Positions 21,135 to 30,731 of a stretch of 64,000 nucleotides of DNA are shown here, in pieces. Each line of letters starts with the position of its first letter. Within the stretch, counting starts at the first letter, position 1. The DNA comes from Podospora bellae-mahoneyi (Eukaryota; Ascomycota; Sordariomycetes; Sordariales; Podosporaceae): assembly GCF_035222275.1 (NCBI RefSeq), contig NC_085881.1, positions 1,798,001 to 1,862,000 of the forward strand, given 5' to 3'. A program made the position numbers and the translations under genes. The notes beneath the pieces were generated by a model. That model saw only the letters and a list, made by a program, of their open reading frames with translations. It had not been told where the DNA came from and made no database searches.

Positions 21135-23640
21135 CTACAAAGAGGGCGGGGCTCGGCGGAAAAGGGTCGATCTGGCGAGCCTGGCACGGAAAAGAGGGGG
21201 GATTCGTGGCGGAGGGTGGAAGCGTGTGACTTGAGATGCTGGAGGTGGAAGATTTTGCATGGAATAGACGACCTTTTCTTTGGGCATGGATGCAAGCGTG
21301 TGAGCGTCCAACCGGGGTCGAGTTGACGGAGAATGCAGCTCGCTCAGAGAGCCATTCACCGAAAAATCGAAGAGATCGAAGGGCGAACGGGGGGAGCCGC
21401 CAAAGAACTCGAGGAGAATCGTCGGAGGGGGACCAAGAACCAACGTCTTGACAAGAGGGCCAAGTTCACCGGCAGGTTGGAGGGGCTCGGGACGCGCGCG
21501 CCTTGGTTGTTGGGGGGAAAGGGGGGTTGGGTGTGAAAGAGATGCTGAGGTCGGGTGTCTCTATTTTTTTTGTTTCTGTTTTCCGACTGTTTGGGGAGCA
21601 CGCGGGTTAGCAAAATCTGTGTAAAAGATGATGTTGGGACACGGGCCGTCACGACAGCGAGCGATGGCAGGCGAGGCGAGGGAAGCGGCCAGACAGCCAA
21701 GGTCAAAGTGCAGCCAGGGCCAGAGATTCTGGGGCCTTGACAGGGCGGCTCGGGGGAGTAAACAAGGCTCACCTGTGGCCAAAGATAAGAAATGGGTATT
21801 ACCTCTTGCTGGCGATAATTGGAGCGCCTGTCAATGAATACTCAAGTGAAAGGATATGCTGCGCGATTGCTGATGTCGTGGGGAGAGAGAGGAGTCCAAC
21901 CCGTCTGCTGTTGTGGCCCGCTGTGATGGAGATGCGCAAAGATAGCAGCGCCCAAAGCCTCCCTGCTTACCTAAGGCCCGTGGGCCCAGACCAGGACCCA
22001 GTGAATGGCCATCACGTGATGAGTGAAATCATTGGATGCTCCTCCCCCTCTTCACTTTATGATACAAGGCCCTTACAAGCACTGGCATTCTCTGGACTTT
22101 TTAAAGGCAAAAGCTTACTTGACGCCCACACGTCAATGGGTTTCCATCTGAGTCCCTCTTCCCACCTATCTATCTACATGCAAACCTCCATAGGGCACAG
22201 ACATCAAGCATGGTCCTACACTAGCCCAGACAGATACGGAAGGAATACACTGCAGAATAGCGGTCGCCCAGAGCTTCAAAGCCAGGTCGGTTGGAGCATA
22301 GGTGGCGCTTCTGATGCCAATAGGAATCTCTATAGTTCTCGGGCTAGGCCTGAGCAGAGGCTGCATTGCATTTGAGAGGAATGGGAGAAAACACCCGAGG
22401 GGCGGAGTGCGGGGAAGCCCAGACCCATCGAGGTGTGTCTGCGAGGCATGGGAAGACGAGCAGCCTATGACAGGCATGAAAAGTCCCAATACCGAAGGTG
22501 AGGCCGGTGGCCGGTGGCCGGGAGACTGTGCTGAACAGTGGCCCAGAATGCCTGGAATAGCTAGACCGAACCAAGACGTGTACTGCACATGCGGTCCAAA
22601 GGCAGGGCATGGCAAGCAATTGAATAAGAAGAATGGGCCCCTGGCTTCTGGCCAGAATTGTCTCCAGCTTGTCCATCAGTCGTTCTGGAGTCTTTCGTTC
22701 TCTCATCCGTCGCTGTCATCACCCTCATCCTCATCCTCGTTGCCATCCTCAGTCCAACATCTGAATACGACACTCTCTTGTACTCGGTGGCCCCACATTG
22801 AAACCAGCTGGGGTGTTAGAACCAAGTGGTCGATCTCGATCAGCACCGCAGCCAATTCGCGCGCAACTGCACACATCCACCAGACCGCGATAACGTCCCT
22901 GGCCTTCGAGGAGCTGGAAAGTCAGCGACTCACATGGCTGCTGCATGTCGAGGGTATCCTTGAACTGATCGCAAGCCATGACGACCGTGTCTGGGGCACA
23001 CTGAACCGACAGCCAACAACAAACCCCACAGACGGCCGTCATCTCGGCGCCGTCGGCGGTGTGACTATTCTCTTAAGCTGTCTGATCGTATTCCTATGAT
23101 ACGGATCTATCACCAATTCGCCACGACGTGTCATATCAGCTGAGAAAGCCAGAGGCAGCCGTGTTCTCCAGGGGGACGAGGGATTTCTGGGTTCTTCTGA
23201 CAAGAAAAAAAAGAAGCGTTTTCTTCAGCACCTGGCTGACCCGCTGGGCTGCCGTCTCATCCCGCCAACCAACCACTCAGCACTCGCAGGGACTCGAAAC
23301 TCGCACAGACATCGAAGACTTCTAGAAAAGGCTGCCCAGTGTCAGGCAGCTGAGGAAAGGTTGTTGCAGAACAGACGCAGGGGCACAACGCATTTTCCCA
23401 GGCTTTTTTATGAATGCGGAAGGTCTCTGGCGGTAGAAAAAGGAGAGAGGGCCCCATTCTCCCGCATGTCACCTTTGGTTCCTTGGATGCCGCAAGCGAG
23501 ACGGCGTTCCGGTGCTCCTGGAACAAAGGCCCCCATTGCCAAAACAGGTCCCCTGAGTTTGGGCGGGGCCCATTACGCCCATCCCCTAGCCCCCCTGCTT
23601 GACGCTGGTCCCGTCGCTGGCGAAAAAGTTTCTCCCAAAG
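21135..23640. other. Divergent promoter region, 2.5 kb, no gene seen
   Basis: Between ccr4 and the methyltransferase. Probable long leaders on both sides. A frame of 265 codons at 22302-23099 plus was considered and rejected. Confidence 0.5.
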
Positions 23641-25611
23641 ATGGAGTTCCTTTCAGGTTATGCTGCGGCTCAATCCCCTTTCTCCGCCTACACCGTCGAG
23701 CCGCCTCCTAATTCCTCCCATCGTTCCCGTTCCAAGCAGCCTGGCCGATCCAACTCAACCTCGGGCACCCAGACGAAGAAGCGCTCTCGCATACACGGAC
23801 ACGCCCGTACTAACAGCGCCAGCACCTCGAGCACGGGCAGCGGCCAGACCGGCGATAGCAACCAGCAGCCATCGCATCCAGGTCACCACGGCACCGCCAC
23901 CGCCGCCGCTAGCAACAACAACATCAACAACAACCCTGCGTGGTTGCAGCACTCCGGCGCTCCCGACGCCGCCAGACCCGGAGTTGATGCCGCCGCCGCA
24001 TCTCCTGCTGCTGTGACAGCACCCCCGTTCGGCGCCCGCCGTGATCGACACCGCGAGCGCATGTCCTATCAGGACAAGCAGTTACCAGCAACCCCCCGCC
24101 TCAACACCGTCGACGCCTCTTCGCGATCACCGGGCAGCGGTAGCGCTTCTGAGCCAGCTTCGGCACAAACACCAGCTTCCGCCTCGGCCGCCTTCTCAGA
24201 CCGACGTATGCTCCATCATGCAGCAGCAGCCATGTACGATCCAGGATCCAAACCACCTGGGCCGGGACCAGCAGGTCTCCCCCGCTCCGAAAGCGTCACC
24301 AGCGTCGGGGCTGTAACCACGGCGAGTGGGCGCACCATGATCTCCACCGAGCCACCATCCAGCCAAGAAGCCGCCGCCCACCAGCTCAGGCCGTTTGTCG
24401 TCCGCAACGGCCGGACGTACATCTCGGACCAGTCCCTCCCTTACCCATTACCCGTCGACCTGGAGGAGCTACACAGGCAGAGTCTAAAGACGATGCTTTT
24501 ACTACAATTATACGGACGACCTATTTGCGATCCGACATTCATCAACAAACCGCCGGCGCGCATCCTGGAAATTGGGTGCGGGACAGCATTTTGGAGCATG
24601 ACTTGCTACCGCTACTACGAAGCCAGAGGCCAGCACGCAAACATGTCTTTTACCGGGCTTGATATTGTCCCTCTTGCGCCTCCCACAGGAGGGCCAGGGG
24701 TTTCTGAGAGTGCCGAGTCGGCCCCTTCCGCTTTGCCTGGGGCGTCAGCTATCAGGCCGGATAAAGACATGAATTGGACTTTTGTACAACACGATCTGAG
24801 GAAACTGCCGTTGCCCTTTCCTGAGGGGTCGTTTGACTTTGTCATGGTGAAGGACATGGGCCTTGCTACGTCGATGGTAATGCAACAGGGTCTGGTAGAC
24901 GAGTATATTCGGGTGTTGGTGCCTGGTGGAACGGTGGAGATATGGGAGACTGATCATACACTTCGTATGCTCCGCCCTCATGTGCCGGAGCCACCTGCTG
25001 GATCAGGTGGCCCTGAGGGTGAAGCGGAGGCTGGTGGTGAGGCTGAGAATGAGAATGACGAGCAGAATATAATGGAGATGGGGGCGTATCTCATGACGGC
25101 CAATACGCCGCTCAGCCAACCTCTTAATAACTTCTTGTTGGAATATAATGGGTGGATATCTCGCGCATTGGAGGCGAGAGGGCTGTTTTGCATGCCTTGT
25201 ACAGTTATTGGGCCGTTGTTGATTCAAGAAGCGGAGGTCTTGACTGGAGTAGGGAGCACGAGGTTGGCGATTCCTTTGTCGGAAGTTAGATGGGAAAGGG
25301 AAGGGGTTGGCGGTGTGGTTACCAAGGATGGGAAGAGCTATATCGATACGAAGGCGAGGAGGCTAGGGAAGGATGGTGCGCCCGTGGGCAAGGCGCTAGG
25401 GCCGGTGGCGACGGCGGTCAGGAGGACAGCGTTGACGGTGGTGGTGCAGCAGATCCAGAGCATGGAGCATGTCCTGAGGGAGATGAGCGGGAAGAGCCAG
25501 GATGAGTGGGATGCCTGGATGGGGAAGATGATGAATGATCTGGTGAGAGAAAATGGCCCGAGTTGGGGAGAGTGCCTCGAGGTTGGTGCTTGGTGGGCGA
25601 AGAAGAGGTGA
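23641..25611 (+). CDS. Class I SAM-dependent methyltransferase, 656 aa, disordered N-terminus
   Basis: Seven-beta-strand methyltransferase. The first 290 residues are Ser, Ala, Pro and Asn-rich and likely disordered (MEFLSGYAAAQSPFSAY opens it). The domain begins near residue 295: ARILEIGCGTAFWS is motif I (the SAM-binding glycine loop), TGLDIVPL the acidic strand-2 end, VQHDLRKLP motif II, and SFDFVMVKDMGL motif III with YIRVLVPGGTVEIWE beyond. A 30-residue acidic insertion follows. Fungal proteins of this kind are relatives of LaeA-type and UMTA-type methyltransferases, but the substrate is unknown; LaeA itself is much shorter. The frame opens 14 codons further up at TTG only, so the ATG at 23641 with A at -3 is the start. 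Single exon. Divergent from ccr4. Confidence 0.88.
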   Translation: MEFLSGYAAAQSPFSAYTVEPPPNSSHRSRSKQPGRSNSTSGTQTKKRSRIHGHARTNSASTSSTGSGQTGDSNQQPSHPGHHGTATAAASNNNINNNPAWLQHSGAPDAARPGVDAAAASPAAVTAPPFGARRDRHRERMSYQDKQLPATPRLNTVDASSRSPGSGSASEPASAQTPASASAAFSDRRMLHHAAAAMYDPGSKPPGPGPAGLPRSESVTSVGAVTTASGRTMISTEPPSSQEAAAHQLRPFVVRNGRTYISDQSLPYPLPVDLEELHRQSLKTMLLLQLYGRPICDPTFINKPPARILEIGCGTAFWSMTCYRYYEARGQHANMSFTGLDIVPLAPPTGGPGVSESAESAPSALPGASAIRPDKDMNWTFVQHDLRKLPLPFPEGSFDFVMVKDMGLATSMVMQQGLVDEYIRVLVPGGTVEIWETDHTLRMLRPHVPEPPAGSGGPEGEAEAGGEAENENDEQNIMEMGAYLMTANTPLSQPLNNFLLEYNGWISRALEARGLFCMPCTVIGPLLIQEAEVLTGVGSTRLAIPLSEVRWEREGVGGVVTKDGKSYIDTKARRLGKDGAPVGKALGPVATAVRRTALTVVVQQIQSMEHVLREMSGKSQDEWDAWMGKMMNDLVRENGPSWGECLEVGAWWAKKR

Positions 25612-25934
25612 TTTTTTTGCTTTGGTCTCTTTTGATGACGGGTTTCTAAAAGGGATTTTCTTTTGTTTATTATTTGGTCCCGAATTTTACCGTCTTGGGA
25701 AGTCGAGCTGGCTATGGGTTTCTTGGATATGGTTTTTTTTCCCTTCTTCGAATTGGATATACCTTCAGGTGTGAATGACTATATATTTTTCTGTTTGATG
25801 TCTAAAACTGCTGTTCTGGGGTTCTGTTGTTGACCGTTCTCTTCGGAAGTGTATTTTTGCTACAAGCGGGCATGTTTTCCGTTACTATCCATTTCTTTTG
25901 TACAATGTAGGGTATCAAGCAGAATTCCAAATCG
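25612..25934. other. Convergent 3' region, no gene
   Basis: 320 bases of 3' sequence between the methyltransferase and the LYR-motif gene. Confidence 0.6.
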
Positions 25935-26386
25935 CTATGCGCCATCATACCGCTTCCTGAGAGTCCGGTATCGTTTTAGATAGTATCTGTGTTATGTTTT
26001 GGTTATTGTGGTCAGGATAGTCTTGGAGTTCGGGGACTTACAGTGCTTCAATCTCTATTGATCATGAACAGGATTGAACTTCTCGTTAGCTTTTCTCTCC
26101 CATGACTGATTCAATGTTGTTATATTTACCCTTCTGAACAAACTGCGCCCGCGCAATGGCTTGACGTATCTCCGCTTCATCCGTCAGGCTAGCATTGGCC
26201 ATAAAGGCCCTGTGTAGGCGAGGGCGGAAGTAGTTGTATCCCTGAGGGTAATCACGGCCGAGGTACAAGAGCTCTACTGACAGCATGAATACGAGAATTT
26301 GGCGTGATACACGGGAGGGGCTCGAAGTACATACGCTTGTAAATTGACATGACTTGCTGTCTCAGCTCTGGGTTTATTGAGGACAT
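25935..26386 (-). CDS. LYR-motif protein, LYRM5/ETFRF1 type, with a 13-nt exon
   Basis: Small mitochondrial LYR protein; LYRM5 removes FAD from and regulates the electron-transfer flavoprotein. I assemble four exons: 26386-26335, 26273-26130, 26054-26042 (13 nt) and 25986-25935, each bounded by GT..AG (introns 61, 75 and 55 nt). They sum to 261 nt, 86 residues plus stop. The protein starts MSSINPELRQQVMSIYKQL, reads LLYLGRDYPQGYNYFRPRL (the family's LYLGRDYP core), then LHRAFMANASLTDEAEIRQ, QFVQKEIEALYYLKRYRTL, and ends RKRYDGA. Human LYRM5 has the matching LYKNLLYLGRDYPKG and RKYRAMKQRY, to my recollection. Two acceptors near the second exon are possible (the upstream one adds one residue); I prefer the downstream one because it gives YKQLLYLG. 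Because the exons are small, this gene is easily missed by automated calling. Confidence 0.9.
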
Positions 26387-27168
26387 TGTTTCCGACGCTG
26401 AGTTGAATGAGGAATTATTGTGGGATACACATGTTCCTCTACTCTCATGAGTCAACCGAGGTTGCGAATTGTGTACTCTGTTCGGGCCAACACCAGACAG
26501 TACGTGTAATTGATGATACTTTCACGCGGAGTTGAGACCACCTGGATAAGCGCCTGGTGACGACATTCTCGTCCCACCACCGCGGCATTGCTTATCTTAT
26601 CGCACACACCAGCAGTGCGCGCAGCAAAGGCACGCACTGTCTCTCTCGGCCGTCCAGTCGGCGTGAAGCTAACCACAGCCTGGACTGTCTGAGATTCTAG
26701 CCAGGCGGCTCGTTTTACTTTAGCCAAGGCTATTGACAGACATATATGCCCAATTTCACAATATAGACTTTTCTGGACAAGTTTGAGGATAACAGCTCTA
26801 AAGAGACGGTTGGCATCGGCCGAGATCAACATGTCCAGAAAGGCACCCCACCTGTCTTCCCCCGCTGCCGAGACGTCTCCGAGCCCTCGGACAGGACGGG
26901 AATTCCCAAAGAGCTCAAGGGCAATGGCGACAGCCAGAACAACTGACAGCTAAACCTGTCACGGCCGTGACATCTTGAGTCCATCTGGAAGAAGTTTGAC
27001 ATCTCAAAGGCGCAATTGGGACTATTGAAAAGAGAGGGTACACCTCACTTTCACAAACCGATCTCATTCACTTACAATTGCATCATCCGTCCAACCACAC
27101 AACACCGCACGGCTCAACATAACCGCCTCGATATCACCTCCTGAAGTCTCACAACCACGACCACCACA
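26387..27168. other. Divergent promoter region, no gene seen
   Basis: 780 bases between the LYR-motif gene and the thioesterase. Frames here (for example 26452-26832 minus) have no support. Confidence 0.55.
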
Positions 27169-28188
27169 ATGACCCCCTCAACGCCCCTCCTCACCAGCTC
27201 CCTCCGATCAAGGGGCTTACTCTCCCTTCCCTCCTTCACCAAAACCCTACAAAGACCCCTCTCCACCATCACCAACCAACTCCCCCCTCCACCACCAAAA
27301 CAATGGATCCCCGACCTCCGCGCCCGCCTAGGCAAATGCATCATCTTCGGCTGCACCCACTCCCAAATCACCCGCGCGTCCTCCGTTCTCAAAGCCCTAT
27401 CAACCGAATGGAAGTCTCTTGTCGCCGGCAGTGAAGGGTTCCTCACCGGGGGAAGGAGAGGGCTAGACGGGAGGCAGATTGCCTGGGGGGAGATGGATAG
27501 TTTTGTTTGTTCCCCCCCCCCCCCACTCATTTTCAGTTTGGGCGGGGTGCTGGTGATACTGACAAATGAGAGCCAAACAGCAACACGTCAACAATGTGAA
27601 TTACTATCGGTATGCCGAGTCGGCACGAGTAAACTGGATTACCAACTTTGCCGTTCATGTTGATCCGAAGCATAGGCAGCAGTGGGCAGAGCTGATGACG
27701 CCCAAGTCGACGGGGTTGATTATGAAGAGTTTGAAGTGTGATTTCAAGTTTGTGAGCTTTCCCCCCGCCCCACCCCCTGACAGTCCCCAATACATGAAGG
27801 ATGAGAGTTGACAGAGGAAACAAAGCCAATGGTTTACCCTGATAAGATCTCCGTCTATCACAAGCTCCGCTGCAGGCCTGAGGGGGACCCGGCGCCGAGT
27901 AATTTCATGCTGGATTGTATCGTCTTGTCTCATCAGCATAGAAGGGTGGCGGCACGCTTGGAGGAGGATATCGTTGTTTATGACTACAAGGCTGCGAAAA
28001 AGACGAGCATGCCTGGGTTTATGATGGAGTTGTTCCAGCAGACGTGGGAGATGCAGCAGGCTGAGGAGGTGAGGGCGAGGACAAGGATTTGGGAGTTGAT
28101 TGGGGAGGTGGAGGGGTTGGAGAAGGAGACGTGGGATAGGGAGGATGCGGTAGAGGATTTGGGGAGTGCTGGTAAGAGTAGTGCTTGA
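27169..28188 (+). CDS. Hotdog-fold thioesterase, probably mitochondrial, 292 aa
   Basis: Acyl-CoA/ACP thioesterase-like protein. Exons 27169-27504, 27581-27751 and 27817-28188; introns 76 and 65 nt. The N-terminal 35 residues are rich in Ser, Arg, Leu and Thr and lack acidic residues, a good mitochondrial presequence (LLTSSLRSRGLLSLPSF). The hotdog signature QHVNNVNYYRYAESARVNW crosses the first splice junction, with the His-Asn pair expected of 4HBT enzymes; SKFTG-like strand is KSTGLIMKSLKCDFKF and the next block reads PMVYPDKISVYHKLR. The final 60 residues are charged and helical. Intron 1 contains 13 consecutive C. The acceptor of intron 2 is a choice (GACAGAG, placing GAA first); the alternatives change at most one or two residues. 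Neighbour LYRM5-type gene is also mitochondrial, but divergent. Confidence 0.88.
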
Positions 28189-30731
28189 AAAGGTTGAGCA
28201 TGGAAGTCAAGATATCAGGGTTCATGGTGTGGCGGGTTCTCCTTTTCTTTTTCTCTTCGATGATGGGTGGTCCCTGTGTTTTGATAGACAATCACACAAT
28301 ATCAATATGACTGTAGAAGCCAAGAATAGAGAATGCTTGTTATTCAAATGGTTTGCCGCGGAAAAGCTTGATGAATAGGAGGTGTCAAGTCTAAAGTCCG
28401 GGATATCTGGGACAGAACGGCTCACCGTCCCGGCCCGGGCTCCGAAACTGCAAATTCGGAGTTTCCCGAAGACTTCACTGTCGCCTTCCGCAGTTGGAAG
28501 GTCTCGACCTCGACAAAAGTTCAGCCTCGCATAATGCCAATTTGGACGACACTGCTTGGCACCACAGTGTTTGCGGGGCATGGCTCCGTCGAGCACCGTG
28601 TCAGGAATATTTCTGACACCTTACCTTGTGACGACAACCAGCTCGGGTGAGGTTTGTTTGACTGGTTTTGATACCGGTAGCTTTGTCGTCTGAGAAAGGG
28701 TCTGGAGCGAGGTGCGTGCTTGGAGGTTCGGGAGAAACACTGGAGTTGATCCCTACCAACGAAGCGTGATTGGTACGGTTGAATGCTTGCTCGCCTGACC
28801 TGCCCATGCTGACCCTGTGATGCTTGTCACAGGGCGGCCGTATAACACTCCCGATGTTATAGGCCAAGGATGGCTTGATATCACAGGCAAAAAAAAAAAA
28901 AAAAAAAAGCACATGAAAGCAAAAAGCAGAAAACGCCGAGCAAACCGATATTTTTGGTACCAACCAGGCTTGGAAGTTGGCAGAGAGAACATGTTCACGA
29001 TTCCGATCAAGCTGGCTGTTTGACGATCGCGTGGTCCTGTGCCAAAGCGGAGAAGGTGTGGGTGTGTGTGGGAAACGAAAAAATGCAGCATCCACCAGAC
29101 AGCAAGGAACCCTTGGAGATTTGGCTGCGACTTTTTGCTTGTGGTCCACCCACGAAGTGACAGACCCCCAAACGGTCATGTCCAATCATAACGGGCAGGA
29201 AAAGACCAGAAGAGAGAAGGGCGAGTCGGCACCTCTGCATGCACTGTGATGGGCAAGAGATCGCCTGCCAAGCGACATCCCGTGGCTTGTTCTGGTGGTT
29301 GTTTTGCGGAGAGACCCCCTATTGAACCACTGGAACGACGATAGTGGCAGGTTCTTTGATGCGGAGGTAGTCTAGTTTTTCCTTTTCGAGTCGGGTGCAG
29401 GTTGGGGTGAGCTCGATATCCCGAGTCTGCATTTCCTGACTCCTAGACCAGCCTATCCCACAATCTAAATGTCGTGCAACTGCCGGCACGGAGAGGATCA
29501 CCACTCGGCCGCAAGGAGCTTATTCTCGCGGGATGACTTGCGGTGTGGGGGTGGAAGGAAGCTGGGTGTCATCGTTCGGCTTCTCCCTGCTGCCATAGGC
29601 TGCCACCATGAGGTCCTTCGGTATGGCGAGGAGGGGAAGGGGCTCATGGAGTGAGCGGTTTGGATATCTCACACAGAGAGGTGGAAGTTGATACACGTGC
29701 TATGAGGTCCCATATACCCTCTGTGCCCGCTATTCACCAACAGTTGACCGCAACATGTTTTGTGTCGGGAAGACAGATTAAATCGATATTGGCTGCAGGA
29801 AGAGGTCGAGATGCAGATGCTTGTGGTCCGGCAACGCACCGCGGGTAGCGTACGGCGACCGACATCGTAATTGCGATGCCACCGTTTCCTACAGCCTCTA
29901 GTTCTACCAGCACTTCTAACACCTAGGCACCCGATTAACTCAGGTCCACCTAACGGCTGCTGCAGGGAAGGTAGCGATGCGTAAGCTGAAGCGGCGCATA
30001 CAGCAAAGTCATCAAACAGCGAAATCTGAGCATAAGCCAGCGATCAAGTAACTCCCACAGCAGCACGGTAATGGATGAAGCAAAAGCGCTGATGAAAGAG
30101 ATTCCAAGCTCAAAGATTTCAGCGACTCGCTCTTTTTGATATAAATACAAGGCAGCCCCACCACAATCCACCAAAGCCGCCGCCACGCTCGGCAAACCCC
30201 CTGTCATCTCGTCCAGGTTCCTGCCGTCCTGGAGCGGTCCAAGCGATAGCCACTGGGCTGACACTGTGCGCCCACCTAAAATCCTCAGCCTCCAAATCCA
30301 AAAATCCGCTTTTCTCCTTTTAAACTCAAAACTCAACCTGCGTCCAGCCAACACCCGAACTTCGCAGCAGAGGAAACACTTACAAACGCCTCACCACATG
30401 CCACATACCTCACCCCGCCTCGCCCCGCTTCACTAACAACAACATATTCTTGACCACAACCCCCCTACCGCGTGCGCATGACGACCTGCACCACCCCGAG
30501 GACCCTGAAAGAGTGCGGACCGGAACTGGCCGCGACGCTATTCCCGGCCTCAGCCTAGCCTTTGCGACAACCTCCCCTCTCGCGGCCGTGGCGGACGAGT
30601 GGAGGACTTGGTTTTGGGGACACTTGGGATTTGAAGGAAACGTTTTGCGGATCCAGCCACCTCTCAATCGCCTTTCCGCTGCTGGGCATACTGGGCTGGC
30701 TCAGAACAAGATTCTGGGTCAGCGGATGCGT
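28189..30731. other. Intergenic, 2.5 kb, no gene seen
   Basis: Contains a run of 20 A at 28889-28908 and, at the right, the leader of the acrB-type gene (in-frame open from 30450 without an ATG). A 134-codon hydrophobic frame at 29950-30354 minus was rejected. Confidence 0.5.
28889..28908 (+). repeat. Poly-A run (20)
   Basis: Twenty A bases in a row in non-coding DNA; a microsatellite or the tail of an old retrocopy, with nothing recognisable upstream. Confidence 0.7.

Noticed and set aside
22302-23099. Open frame of 265 codons between ccr4 and the methyltransferase gene
   Set aside because: No domain, low-complexity Ser stretch, no start context; lies in a shared promoter region.
29950-30354. 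Hydrophobic 134-codon frame, minus strand
   Set aside because: Looks membrane-like in parts but no known family and it overlaps the acrB leader; treated as chance.
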